From the NCBI GenBank assembly GCA_950295325.1, contig OX485804.1:38194001-38258000 (forward strand): 64,000 bases of DNA. The letters are read 5' to 3'. The notes under the pieces are model-generated. The model searched no databases. It was not told where the DNA came from and saw nothing but the letters and a program-made list of their open reading frames with translations. A program made the translations under genes and the position numbers. The stretch is from Polytrichum commune. Its lineage: Eukaryota > Streptophyta > Polytrichopsida > Polytrichales > Polytrichaceae. Below, one piece after another: positions 1-11,263 of this stretch; positions within the stretch are counted from its first letter, which is position 1, and the number at the start of each line of letters is the position of its first letter.

Positions 1-265
1 AGCAAAATCCTCCTAGTAACCACAAAGAAACTATCTACTCTGGCAATGTAAGATTCCAAATGAACTTCTCATCCACATAGAATGGAATGGACCATGGCCT
101 TCAGTAGACCACAACTTGGACCACAACCTATTTATCAGCCAGGCATGGCTTTAAGAATTCAAGTAATCCCTTGCTCTGGTCCCAGTGTAAACCACCCCTC
201 ACACTACCCAATTCAACACATATCTTGAACTTAATGTTCAAGGAAGTCAGTGAACCACTTAAGTG

Positions 266-505
266 TGGTGGAGGGAATCATCACATACAAATGCACCTCA
301 TTCACCAAACAAAATCGCCCTGAAATAGTATGCAGTCTGGAGGTTACTTTCCTTATTAATTCAGCACCGGAATAAGCTTTGAAGCTCTGAAATTAGTCTG
401 GTCAAACACATTTGAGACATTTTCGCCATAAACCTACAGGAGGTCAAGCGTTTAACATAATTGGATGAGAGGTGCGCTCGTATGCAATAATCCCCTCTCC
501 ACCAG
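266..505. mobile_element. MITE family A, copy 1
   Basis: The ends are inverted copies of each other: the left end reads GGTGGAGGGAATCATC and the reverse complement of the right end reads GGTGGAGAGGGGATTATT, followed on both sides by CATAC..G.GCACCTC. The interior (CCTGAAATAGTATG, GAAGCTCTGAAAT, ACCTACAGGAGGTCAAG) matches two more copies near 34.9 and 61.5 kb, so this is a dispersed non-autonomous DNA element of about 230-240 bp. It lies downstream of the HPPD gene. There is no coding capacity. No clean target duplication was found, so the superfamily is unknown. Confidence 0.65.
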
Positions 506-506
506 A

Positions 507-1657
507 AGTCTCACGCTTGAAAGAATGTACTCAAGGGAACTTTCTTTTTTTAACTCCTCCAGACCGAGAATTGCCCAAAAGGAGATCAGTGATCACCTTG
601 TAAGTACTCAGCATTCAGATCTGTGAAAACTGCACACCTTTATTTGTTCAGTCCTGGATACATTATATTGCTGGATGTCTATAGGCCCACAATCTGTACG
701 AGCATTGAAGGCCACATTGATGATGAGTAATACAGAGACAAGTAATAACCTCAACATATACAATTGACCAAAAACTTCCATGCCATAACATGCATGTCTT
801 TCATACTTTAAATCATATAGGTCAAAAATACTCCAGTATTCAAATATAGCCATTATCTTATCTTACTTCATACTCTTGCAAATTCAAATTGAAGAAAAAG
901 AACTGTGAGTAATGCCTGCTTGGGCAGCAATCGTTACAGCCAAACTCACTGATCCCCACCTGAGGGACCCTGCATTTAGAGAAGGGGCTAATGAAAGTGC
1001 ACTCTTGTGAAATAAGAGTCAGAACAGGGCACACACAAACATGAAAACAACCCCATGTATGCCAATCAGTGTCTCTAGAACCAACAACAACAAAAAGACA
1101 GCAGAGCATCTTTTACTGGAACTCACAAACCCTTCAAAAAAGGATAGCTTTATTGCCTCAAATCTGAAGACTGTTGCAGACATACATTGATGTTAAAGTC
1201 AATAATCAAGGATAGCAAATATTATGCTAATGACTAACTTCGTACAGGTATTCCTGACAGCAGCATCTCTCACAGAAATTTGTGGGGCTACCCTTTTTAC
1301 ATATGCTGCAATATCTAAATCAAGGTCCAGTTTTCCACAGGAATTCTTGAAGTCCACAGGAATTCTTGAAGTCCACAGGACATTACTTGGTGTGAGCCCA
1401 ATATCATGGTTGGACCAGTCCCCTTAATCATGGTGTGATTCCTACAGAGGGATATACATGAATGTAGCCACACTGGGATTCAGTAACCATGTCAACCCCT
1501 ATATATACATGAAACCTAAGGTCTTTGACCATGTTCTTCCCTTGCATGAAATGCATAAATCCCCCACCCCAACAGCATGAAATACAATTCTCTCGTACTC
1601 TCTGCCTAAAAGCATTTTACTATATAGACATGTGTTATATGCAATGACTGGATATGC
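507..1657. other. HPPD downstream region, no gene recognised
   Basis: This stretch lies 3' of HPPD, which runs on the minus strand, so its proximal part should hold the HPPD 3' UTR. A minus-strand AATAAA lies near 1148-1153, about 500 bases beyond the stop; whether it is the real poly(A) signal cannot be told. Short open frames on both strands (for example 608-853 minus) have no recognisable domain and look like chance. Confidence 0.4.
1335..1378. repeat. 19-bp tandem repeat, about 2.3 copies
   Basis: The unit TCCACAGGAATTCTTGAAG is repeated perfectly twice and followed by a partial third copy. It sits downstream of HPPD in non-coding sequence. Confidence 0.85.
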
Positions 1658-4600
1658 TTATGCTTTTAAGGTTCCATCAAGAGTTTTTTCATACTCTTCA
1701 ATGGATTTAAACAGCTCTGAGAAGTTTCCTTTGCCAAAACCACCGCATCCCCCCTTCTGAATCAATGCACCTGTCTCATCCTTCTCCATACACCCAACCC
1801 TCTGAATGATCTCTATGAAAATAGTCGGCCTGAAATGATGAGAGCCAAGCCAAGGATCAATTTAGTAAGGATGCACCAAAACCTTAAAAGTCAATCAAAA
1901 ACAAGACCAATCATACACTGCATGTGTGGATTACAGGGACCCTGGAAACAATTATTTTTCTACCACATGTGTGACCTCTTTTCTGCAGCACCAATCGAGT
2001 AACCACATATTATCTATAGCACTATGCAAGTATGAATTAAAAGGCTTGCTATACCTGTCACCAAGAGGCTTTGTGAAAATTTGAAGCAACACACCCTGGT
2101 CATCCTTATCTACAAGTATCCCGAGTTCCTCACAGTCTTTGATCTGCTGTTCAGTCAAGACAGACCCCACGCGATTGGGCATGTTCTTGTAGTATGTGGG
2201 TGGGGGCCTGGGCATAAAATCAAATCCCCCAATATGCGAGCGGGTCCTTATTTCCCTCAATGTCGAGAAAATGTCATCACAAATCAACGCCAAGTGCTGG
2301 AGCCCTGGGCCCTCATTGTGTTCAAGGTAGGTCTGAATCTGTGACTTGCGTTTTGTACCAAAAGTGGGCTCATTGATGGGCAACAAAACCATTTCATTAT
2401 TGCTGGCCAGCACCATGCTGTTCAGCCCACTATCTGTCGTGCCAACATCATCAGCAGTGAACTCAGCAAACTCATGAAACCCACTGAACTTTGTAATGCT
2501 ATTCACTGCTTCTGCAAGATTGTGAACATTTCCAACCGCGTGGTCAAGTCGCAGAAGCCCATATGTAAGCGGCAAAGACTCCACTTCCTCATAATTTGGT
2601 AACATGGAGCCTCTGTACCCATCCTTGCTGAGATACCTCAAAACAACATCACCATAGAGCTTAACCTCTGCCATAACCATTTTACCCCCATTTGATTCAT
2701 CCGTCAGCACATGTGGAGCCAGCACTGAGACTGCTCCATTCTCAACACTTAAGCGATGAGCTTCATGTGCATCTTCCACAGTGATTCCAACTGCCCTAAC
2801 TGCCAAACCATGTGAGGTAATAAACTTCTGTGCTTCATCACTTTTGTACCCGGGGTGGGGCATCTTCGTGTTGGTTTGATCGATCTTGGAAGAGTATGGC
2901 GCAGTGAATGCAAACAAGAGGTCATTCGATTTGATTGCATAGCTGCAGTATGTTTGGTTGCCAGTTGTCTGATCTGATTTTGCAACCAGATGCATTCCCA
3001 AGCCCCATGAAAACCTCCGCCATGTGTTGGATGCATCCCCACACCTGTGTACACAAACAAGCATAAAAAGGTTACATAGAGTTGTACACCAATCACCTCA
3101 AGTAGGCTGATGTAAACAAAACACCAGATCTCTGAAAGATATCAAGGTTACGACCATCAAGATGAGCCTCAACAGACTACTGAAACAAAAACTTTAATTC
3201 CTGGATCCCTAGTACAAAAACACATCATACAAGAAACGCCCCTGTGAGAGGAAAAACCTTTCTGCAACCCACCAAACAATGAAAGGAAGAAGGATGCTCC
3301 GGAACAATTCATACTGCTTGGATGAGAGCAAAGAGTGCTCAAACCTTGTGAATCAAGCACAAATGAAAAAACACACATCTGTCACAAGGGGAAAAGTATC
3401 AGGCACTCTGATTCCCAAATCCCCACTACAAAACACATCATGCAAGAACCTGCCCCTGCCAAAGGATAATCTCTTACACCCCACTGGCCAAGGAAAGGAA
3501 AAAGGATGCTCCGGCACAATCAAGATGCTAGCATATTGTTTGGTTGAACAAAGCACAGTCAAACCTCATGCATCAAAATGAGGATGTGAAAACACACATG
3601 TCAAAACAGTAATTTAGTACAAGAATCCACCCTGAAAATATATCCGAAACCCCACAAGGCAATGGAAGAAAAAAGGATGCTCCGGAACAGTTAAGATGTT
3701 ACCATACTGCATGGTTGAGCAAAGGGCACTCAAATTGAAGGCATCTAACGCAATTGGAAAAACACAAATGTTTCAAAACCGGAATTGATGTGAGAATCCA
3801 CCCTTGCAGAAGAGAAGACTCTGAAACCCCACCGGGCAATGAATGAAAAAAGGATACTCCGGAACAATTAAGATGCTGTCATACTGCTTGATTGAGCAAA
3901 GTGCACTCAAGCCTCCAGCATCAAACCCAGATGGAAAACACACAGATGCGTCACAACGAGAAAGGAATCAGGTACTTTGATTCACTACAAAAACACATCA
4001 TACGAGAACCCGGCCTGAAAGGAAAGAAAAACTCTGAAACCCCACCGAGCCAAGAAAGGGATGATCTGGAACAATTAAGACGCTACCATACTGCTTTGTT
4101 GAGCAAAGAGCATATGAAAACACACGCGTCAAAACTGGAAAAGAGTTAGGTACTTCGATTCCTAAATCCCAACTGCAAAACACATCATGCAAGCACTCGC
4201 CCTAGCGGGAGAGAACTCTCTACCGGGCAATGAAGAAAAAAGGATGCTCCGGAACAATTAAGAGCCTACCATACTGCTTAGTTGAGAAAACCGCACTTAA
4301 ATACGTGCATCAAATTTGAATGAAAATAAAGGGGGCACAATTAGGCACTTTCAAGCGAGAACCGCCCTTGACGAGAGGTAGAGAGAAAGACTCTGAAAAC
4401 CCCCCGGGCAATGAAAGAAAACAAAGATACTCCGGAACAATTAAGATGCTACCATACTGCTTGGTTAAGCAAAGCGCACACGAATTGAGAACTTCAAACG
4501 CGAATGAAAAACGCAAATGCTTCCCAACGGCAATTGATGTAAGTATCGCCAGAGAGAGAGAGAGAGAGAGAGAGAGAACTCTCAAACGCTATCGGGCAAT

Positions 4601-4873
4601 GAATGAAAAAAGAATGCTCCGAAACAATTAAGATGCTACCATACGGCTCGGTTGAGAACAAAGCGCATTGAAGTCGAGGGCATCAAACGCGAATGGAAAA
4701 ACACACACGTCGGGGATAAAAGAAAAAGGAATTACGTACCAAAATTCAATGTGGTGAAAGCGTTGCACGGGGAAGCGATCGGTCTTGGGGTTCTGCCTGA
4801 CGAAGCGCTCGCATCCCACGAGACGCAAGGCACCGATTCCCGAGCCCTCCTCGGGCGCCTTCTCCAGCCCCAT
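1658..4873 (-). CDS. HPPD: 4-hydroxyphenylpyruvate dioxygenase (3 coding exons)
   Basis: HPPD (EC 1.13.11.27) converts 4-hydroxyphenylpyruvate to homogentisate with Fe(II) and O2. This feeds plastoquinone and tocopherol synthesis and tyrosine breakdown, and the enzyme is the target of triketone herbicides (established). Coding exons on the minus strand are 4873-4740, 3044-2055 and 1829-1658 (134+990+172 nt = 431 aa plus TAA). Both junctions are GT-AG: GAATTTTG/gtacgt..acacag/GTGTGGGG gives EFW-CGDA, and GGTGACAG/gtatag..tttcag/GCCGACT gives GDR-PTIF. The iron ligands fit the family by position: His213 (RLDHAVGNV), His295 (GLQHLAL) and Glu381 (IFIEIIQRVGC), with the same spacings of 82 and 86 as the Arabidopsis enzyme. 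The C-terminal GGCGGFGKGNFSELFKSIEE is intact. The start at 4873 gives an N-terminus of ordinary plant length; the frame stays open upstream to an ATG at 5116. Intron 1 (1695 bp) is full of tandem repeats and intron 2 is 225 bp. Confidence 0.96.
3165..4735. repeat. About eight tandem 170-210-bp repeats filling HPPD intron 1
   Basis: A core reading GGATGCTCCGGAACAATTAA then ATGCTACCATACTGC and GTTGAGCAAAG recurs at about 3292, 3504, 3674, 3849, 4058, 4239, 4425 and 4607, with spacings of 170-212 bases. Each unit also holds a stretch like AAAACACATCATRCAAGAACC and a block resembling the exon 1/intron 1 boundary: GAAAGGAATCAGGTACTTTGATTC near 3960-3985 compares with the real junction at 4728-4747. 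The array begins at the exon 1 splice donor and fills most of the intron. Open frames seen across it are by-products of the repeat. Confidence 0.9.
4551..4578. repeat. (AG)14 microsatellite
   Basis: An uninterrupted AG dinucleotide run inside one of the HPPD intron 1 repeat units. Confidence 0.97.
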
Positions 4874-5323
4874 GCCGAGCCGCGCGCAGTGGCGTTGGTT
4901 CACAGCCACCCCCTCCTCGTCGTCGCTGTCTGTGACAGACAGAGCGACGCACGAGTATCGCTCCAGGGAGTTGAAGAACGCGTTGGCGATCCCCCCTCCC
5001 ACCGTCCACGCCGCTTTATCCAGCCTGACACCCTGGATATTCCTCCCACCACACGCACAAATCCCTCCCCTCCCTCCGTCCCTCCACCCTCGCTCGCTCG
5101 CCGCTCGCACACTCAATCACTTGATCAGCCAGTCAACCAGCCAATCCAGCGTCCGCTTTATTGCTGCGAATCGCAGATATCTTCTAACAAATCACGAATG
5201 CTAATGACTCACGGCACACGAATTCTTTCAAATCGCGAATGCTGGTGCCCCATGCAACGAACGATGGATCGACGACCGCCTGAAATCGCAACCCTAGCAA
5301 TCGGAAGACCTGCGTGTGCCTTG

Positions 5324-5352
5324 TTTTCTCTTCTCTTCTCTTCTCTTCTCTT
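5324..5352. repeat. (TTCTC)n pyrimidine tract
   Basis: Five tandem copies of TTCTC in the HPPD upstream region. On the HPPD sense strand this is a GA-rich tract. Confidence 0.9.
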
Positions 5353-5444
5353 TGGCTTCCTTTCCCGCTTTGGCGAGCCAAAGCTGATTGTGCAGTCGGA
5401 TGAATGAAGATTATGCGGATGAAGCTCCTTCAGCGAGTGGAGAA

Positions 5445-5468
5445 ATGGATGGATGGATGGATGGATGG
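5445..5468. repeat. (ATGG)6 microsatellite
   Basis: Six ATGG units beside the TATA-like box upstream of HPPD. Confidence 0.92.
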
Positions 5469-5480
5469 TTCTATATAAAT

Positions 5481-6863
5481 TATGAGACTAAACTTCGCTC
5501 TCTTGGCTTATTTGGCTTATGTTCCCCACCTCTCGTCTTTTTTAGCTCCCCTTTGCTTTTACCACTTCTTATAGAGCTATTCCCATGCTTTCAATTCGAA
5601 TATTTAAAGGACATAGGGAGCAATTTACAACATATATACACAACTTTTACAAGCTATGCCCAATTTTACATATATATTGAGGGTTTGAGACTTTGTTTAG
5701 AACAATATCTTCGTACGTACGTTGAGGGATTAAAAAAAATGGTAAAATGCCAAAAATACTCCTATGAGATATTGATGACTGAAATACAAATTATGTATTT
5801 TGTATCCGAGGCAATTTGTGCTATGCTTTTGAACATGTACCTCCGATAGCATTAAGATGTTCAACCAATTCAAAAACTGCACTTTAAATTCTTAGACAAC
5901 ATCATCCTTGACAAAACAAAGCACTTAATATCCATCTACCTTATGTATTCTCATTTTGACATAGCAAGTTGCTCCAGGAAGGCTGAAACTAAGTGCGAAC
6001 AAACTCATCGCAAACGCCGTACCACCTACAGCGCCTCATGTACACAAGCAACACCTAACAAGCAAACAAAAACCTTGGCCACCCTCGAAAACAAGTGCAT
6101 TGCCCTGTCAACACCGCTACACTAAATCTAATCCAACACTAAATCTAATAATGTTTGATTATATCTAATGTTGTTACCACCCTACCATGCTCAACACTAA
6201 TTTTCAATTCCTTGACAATTAGTGTTAAAAGACATGCTAGAAGATATGTTGGAATTCTCTTTTTATCATTGTTATTTTATTGTTTCCATATTCTTACTAG
6301 CACCAAATTCAAACATGTAACTTCCACATATTACCATAGTTGATACTTAGAGTTTGAGTTTACATTTAATGCTACTAACTTTCATAGGGTTATTGATATT
6401 TAGTGTATCAAACACTAAATATCCTATTTAGTGTAGCTCAAGCAACGACTTACAAAATCAACAACAAGAGAGCATGTATAGCAAGTTCTTTTTTGAACCC
6501 AAAAGCTCTTGTGCAAAGTGGCCCTTACTCGAATGCTATGTGGAAATGTATCTCAACGTTAAAACGGTTCACCAAGTTGGACCTTCTAAAGCAAAAGATT
6601 ATCTTTGAGAAAATATTGTCATTTAATGACTTGAGAGCAGGTTGGTCGAAAGAACCGCAACTCATTTCAGCCACAGTTCTTTTGGGCATAGTTTTCTACT
6701 AGTGTTTTGTACACAACTAGACATTATTCCCAATGTGAATGTTGCATTATACACCACCTTCAGGAGTTTGTGATGACATGTATGTGAGGGGATGGATGGG
6801 TATGGGGTCCACAAGAGAAAACAAAGGTTGAACTAACGAGTAGGAGGGCTTCTAAATAACTTA
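5481..6863. other. Intergenic region, no gene recognised
   Basis: AT-rich sequence. Open frames at 5388-5849 and 5943-6125 show no domain, no splice context and no family resemblance that I recognise. A short hairpin lies at 6395-6423. Confidence 0.5.
6395..6423. repeat. 12-bp perfect hairpin
   Basis: GATATTTAGTGT and its exact inverse ACACTAAATATC are separated by 5 bases. The flanking region repeats ACACTAA/TTAGTGT motifs (6140-6430), which suggests an old MITE remnant. Confidence 0.7.
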
Positions 6864-7456
6864 GGGCCACTTCACACATGAGACAAGAGCCGTGACCTTG
6901 TAATGGTGAGGACCCTTGACTCTCATCCAAAAGCCGTACCATGGGTGTTGGGAAAGCCCTTTTATGTAGTCTTGGGCCCTCAAGCATAGTGTGAAGTGAG
7001 AATGAACCATGTTGCGGGACCATTGCATATTTTTTTGGCGGAAAAAAGAGGGGAGGATTGGGTCTAATATAATATGTCTCCAAGTTTATCAATTTAAGAT
7101 AATTGCTTGGTGGTGTTTGTTTGTCTTGGAATCTATCCTAGAATCTGCCATGCAGTATGTCCTTAAGTTTGTCTTGCTGGAAAAAAAATATTAAAAAAGT
7201 CATGGTCTCCCGGAATTTGCATCAAGCCCACCTCTTGGAGGTGGGTCTGACGCAAATTCCGGTAGACCATGCACCCTTCTCCACAACCAGCCATGTAGGA
7301 CTCCATGTAGACTTTTCATCCACGAACTTTTCTTTGGACCTTTAGGCCTTCACCTACTAGTGTGAAGTGAACTTGGACGGTCTCTGCCTTTTCGACCAAT
7401 GAGAGCTCTTACATTGCCATGGTCAAGGGTCTTCAGCCTTGTGTGTGAAGTGGCCC
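6864..7456. mobile_element. PIF/Harbinger-like MITE family B, copy 1 (593 bp)
   Basis: It starts GGGCCACTTCACACATGAG and ends with GTGTGTGAAGTGGCCC, flanked by a TTA duplication (6861-6863 and 7457-7459). A 3-bp TWA duplication is the hallmark of PIF/Harbinger elements (established), so this is a Tourist-like MITE. Four other long copies lie at 27.6, 32.9, 37.7 and 47.0 kb. This is the longest copy, and its centre is an extended hairpin (7201-7271). Open frames within it are not genes. Confidence 0.85.
7201..7271. repeat. Hairpin at the centre of family B copy 1
   Basis: CATGGTCTCCCGGAATTTGC pairs with GCAAATTCCGGTAGACCATG, and inside it AGCCCACCTC pairs with GAGGTGGGT. The result is a nested, nearly complete 71-base foldback. 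Confidence 0.9.
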
Positions 7457-7690
7457 TTAGTATGGGGGATTTTCATACCCATGGAGATTTTATGCGTTTG
7501 GATGTACCTAGGGAAGTTGCACTTGTGGCATGTCGAGAAGTCCCAATGAGAATCAAATGCGACCTTCTTCTTCTTATTATTATTATTATACTCACAAAAG
7601 TTGGAGAGCGAGGCATTCTAGTGGTGTGGTACACGACAATTTGTTTGTTCCAACCCGATTTCCGAGCCAATTTTAACATGGATTGGTGTT
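7457..7690. other. Short spacer, no gene; (TTC)n/(ATT)n tract
   Basis: The spacer lies between two MITEs and has a TTCTTCTTCTT-ATTATTATT tract at about 7564-7590. No gene is recognised. Confidence 0.5.
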
Positions 7691-7894
7691 TGGGGAGGGA
7701 TTCTTGGGAATAATCGGTCATAATCCTAGTTATTCCCAAGTCCATCCGGTTACATGTTTGTGGTCTTTTGGGTTTTCTTCACTAAATCGGGGTATATTCC
7801 GTATGTTATTCCAAAATGTCCTAAAGTCTTGAACTTCAACCACTTATTCCTCAATCTCAACCGGTTTAGTTGTAACTAGCAGTCGTATCTCCCC
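7691..7894 (+). mobile_element. MITE family C, copy 1
   Basis: Family C begins with GGGGAGATTTTTGGGCATAA, then TCGGT, GTCCAACCGGTTACAT, GGGGTATATTC, CTTGAACTTC, CTCAACCGGTT, TGTAACTA and ends in TCTCCCC, so the outer ends are inverted (GGGGAGA/TCTCCCC). This copy has all blocks in order with moderate divergence and measures about 204 bp. It is non-coding. Confidence 0.8.
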
Positions 7895-7954
7895 ATTCAT
7901 TGAAGTAGACCATGAGTTTAGAATGTGTATTTGAGCCTTCCATTGTTGTAGTGT

Positions 7955-8522
7955 CGGGAGAGGATTTTTTTGGCATAATCGGTCAAGATCCTAGTGTTTC
8001 CGAGTCCTAACCGGTTACATAATGTGATCTTTTGGGTTTCTTTACTAAAACATGGGAATATTTTGTATATTCTTTTAGAACAATTGTTAATTTTCTTGAA
8101 GTCTTGAACCTCGACCGTTTTTTTTTTCTTTTCAAATTCAACCGGTTCGTATGTAACTACACTGAATAGTCATATTTATGTTTCTAGAGTTCATGTTAAT
8201 TTGCACAATGAGAATTAACGGGGGTCAGATTAATTTTAAATGCATTTTGAATTTCTAGTAGGAAATTTGTGTGGGCCATAGTAATTGTTTTTTCTAGAAA
8301 ATTAATGTGCATGATTATTTTCTTTTGTGCTACTTTTGTTCTATACCTAGTATTTAATAACTTGATTGAAAATCTTCATAAAGACTTAGGGGAGGACCCG
8401 GATCTTGGACTGACATCAATTCCACCTTGATTCAAAAATTAGTGTGGCCCACACTAATTATTTCCATGCAAAATTTTCACCCACATTAATAGGATTGTTT
8501 AGTGTAGTGGTCGATTCTCCCC
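7955..8522 (+). mobile_element. MITE family C, copy 2, interrupted by family F
   Basis: Family C blocks run from GGGAGAGGATTTTTTTGGCATAA to ACCGGTTCGTATGTAACTA near 8160 and resume with GGTCGATTCTCCCC at 8509-8522. The intervening part (about 8160-8508) starts CTACACTGAATAG and ends TTTAGTGTAG, so it is an insertion with its own inverted ends and contains the family F sequence. Confidence 0.75.
8253..8495 (-). mobile_element. MITE family F, copy 1
   Basis: Blocks GTGTGGGCCATAGTAATTG, TTCTAGAAAATTA, CTTCATAAAGACTTA, AGTGTGGCCCACACTAATTA and CACCCACATTAATAGGA match, in inverted orientation, the element at 28364-28620. The outer ends are related inverted repeats (CCTATTAA.GTGGG). It is nested inside family C copy 2. 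Confidence 0.7.
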
Positions 8523-11263
8523 TTTCATTGTATTGTTGAGCCTTCGTAGGGTAAAAAATAATTGGTCCATTTTACCATGCATGTACAATTTAGATTTGAT
8601 GTCAAGGAAGGCACCCACAAATACCACATGAAGTCAACATGTCACGTGTATGTGTGTTTTACACATAAACTCGAGTTCGATCAAAATAGACTTTTCAAGT
8701 TGAAAAGTGGAGCTCATGTGCCAAAGACAACAAAAAAACTCTACCAAAATCCAAACATGTACACACATGAAATGCATGGGCTTGCATTTTTGTGACAAGA
8801 GGAAGGAACTAGAAGTGGCATTCATCGTATTCATGGTGATACGATGAAAAGATTAATGTATGCTATCTTCGTGTGATCTTATTATTTTCTTAGTGTTATA
8901 TATATATATATGGTCTAGTATGATGTTGAAGTTGATGTGTCATGTTAATGAGACTAATCTTTATGGTTGGTTACATAGCAACAAGTGTTCCATGCCACCT
9001 GCTTATTGGTTCCCACTCAAAATTTGCAGGATTCTTTACATGGGTGTTGCTGAATAGAGTGAGCGACACCACTTCATATGTCCATACTAAGTTAATGGAC
9101 CTTACTTTGACACTCAAGATTGGATGCAAGCTTGAAGATCAATCTCCCAAACTAGGAGGAATGTTTTCTTGAGCAACGATCAGTTGGGAGTTGATGGGAA
9201 AGTGATGCCACTTTACCGCCACTTTGTTTTTCAATGCCTTGGACCCGGACCCTAGTGTACACTCCTTGAGTCCAAATCGGCTCTCGACCAATATGATTGT
9301 TTGGTTTTTGGTGTTTCTTTGGTCTTGGATCCTAGTGTAGACCCACCCCTTACTATTGTCTTACCCAAGCAACTTTAGTGGATGTTATGTTATTTCATGA
9401 AATACAACTTCCTACCAACACGTTGCATAGAAATAAAATAGTCACTCTACATCAAAGGTAGCACAAATAAAATATTCACCAAGTGGTAATATTTTTCTTC
9501 TTCTTCCAAGTACAATTAAAAATTAGGTGAAATAGGTGGCAAAGTGAAGTATGAATTATCAAGTGTGCATGTTTGAACATGCTATGGCCACAAGATTTCA
9601 AAAAGTAAGACCATGTCTAATAAGAATGGATTTGAACTTTGATGCATGCACATATGGCTTCGAATTTCAAGAAGCGGAGCTCTAGGAGAAACATTCTTTC
9701 TTTGTACCCAACATCAAAGCTTGGCTAGAATTCATGTCTCCTCACCATTGGAGATTTGAATATGACTTTTTGCATGTAACAAACTAATGGGGATTCATAG
9801 TTGCTAGGCTAATATCTTATGTTAAAGCACTTAGAAGATATCAAAGGTGTTTGTACTAGATTATCAACTTTATATTCAATCTCGGAATTCTATTGCAACC
9901 GTGGTTTGTTTTGCAAGTTCCTAAAAACGCAAGTTAGTGAAATGGATGGTTCAAATATCTTTGTATGTCAAGATATGGCCGAAGTTCGATTTCAGGCCAT
10001 TGTGTTTGTGAGTTGACCCTAAGATTCATGTATATTTGACTTACACTTTGGAAAAATTGTCCGAGGAATTGATAGTTGATAAGCTAAGAGGAAGGGAAAC
10101 TAATTGTGGCGGAATTGAAACGATGAAGAAGTGTATGGCTTTCCAAGCATGTGATTTACCACAAGCATAACATTTCATGTCTTAAGCTAGTGGGCGAGGA
10201 ATTATATTTTTGGGTGACATCGAAACTTTGGTGAAATTTATGGCATTTTGAAGTCGTACCCTTTGTATGAGCAAACTATCTCTTGTCTATGGCAAGTTAT
10301 TTGTGATCCATAGTGTGAGGCCATTGACTAGTTTTTAAAGTCATTAAAAAACATCTAGGGTGTTTGTATTGAAATTGCAACTCTATGATTCCATCTCAGT
10401 ATTTGAGTCTAAATTTGATATGATTAGATTGCATGTGAATGAGCGATTCCTTCCTCATGATTACTAGCTCTATTCATATGTTGAAGTTATGTCAAAAGCA
10501 CAACACAAGCTATGGTCTTTCCAACCAGAGAGAGAGAGAGATCATTGTGTGCTTGAACTATAGACTATCATAATTTGACATGATTTTTTTTTGTTTGTGA
10601 ATGCCACCAAAGTGTCGTGTTGGTCAAGAAGAGGAGTGATTCCTCAGTTTTCCTTGAGTTATTAAATTAACTTTTTGCGTACTTGCAGTGAATAATATGT
10701 GACTGCCTAATAAGAAATAAGTGAATGATTATGGTATTTATTTGTGAGCAAGCCTCCGACACGTTATACAAAGTCATGTTGGCATGAGAGTGATTGGAAG
10801 AACCTTGGAATAATCATTTTCAAGAATATTATAGGGTTAAGAGAGTTGACCTCATAAAAACATAAAATTATTGGTCTCCTAAATTGATAGAACATATTAA
10901 ATTTACTCACCTCTCTCCAACAATACAAACTATGAATTGTTCTTTGATTGCTGGAAAAAGGCCATGGACTTTTCATGAAATTTTCAAGGACTTGATTATT
11001 CATGGAAAAAGGATAATTAACATGAGACTATGGACCACACCAAAGTGCCCTTGGTTTCAATAAAGAGACAAAAATGTGATACTTTATGCAAGACTATTGT
11101 CAATGGCCAAGGAGTTTACCTACCTACACCTTATTAGGTTGAGTTACTTAGGATTATTATTATCTAGAAACCTTGGCCTTCCCGCTACCTGCTACCCGCT
11201 ACAACTCTAAACTCTTATTCCAATGGCATTCTATACTCCTATCAAGTCCTCAACATTACTAAA
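8523..11263. other. Gene-free AT-rich stretch
   Basis: No conserved coding region is seen. Short open frames (8562-8795, 9819-10016 and others) have no recognisable domains. There is a (TA)n run at 8896-8911 and a short GA run near 10530. The line near 9240-9360 contains GGACCCTAGTGTA motifs that recur near 54.85 kb, probably from decayed repeats. Confidence 0.5.

Larger units (their letters stand above)
4874..5480 (-). promoter_or_regulatory. HPPD 5' UTR and probable promoter
   Basis: On the minus strand this lies just upstream of the HPPD start. The part next to the gene (4874-5120) is GC-rich and typical of a plant 5' leader. A TATA-like ATTTATATAGAACC lies on the minus strand near 5470-5485, which would give a leader of roughly 560 bases; this is inference only. 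It contains a (TTCTC)n tract at 5324-5352 and an (ATGG)n tract at 5445-5468. The in-frame open sequence 4874-5116 could encode an 81-residue N-terminal extension, but its composition is not a convincing plastid transit peptide. Confidence 0.45.

Noticed and set aside
3279-4631. Repeated 60-100-codon frames in HPPD intron 1
   Set aside because: They arise from the tandem repeat units and change frame between units; the region is intronic.
4652-5407. 251-codon plus-strand frame across HPPD exon 1 and its promoter
   Set aside because: It is antisense to the well-supported HPPD exon and GC-rich leader and has no recognisable domain.
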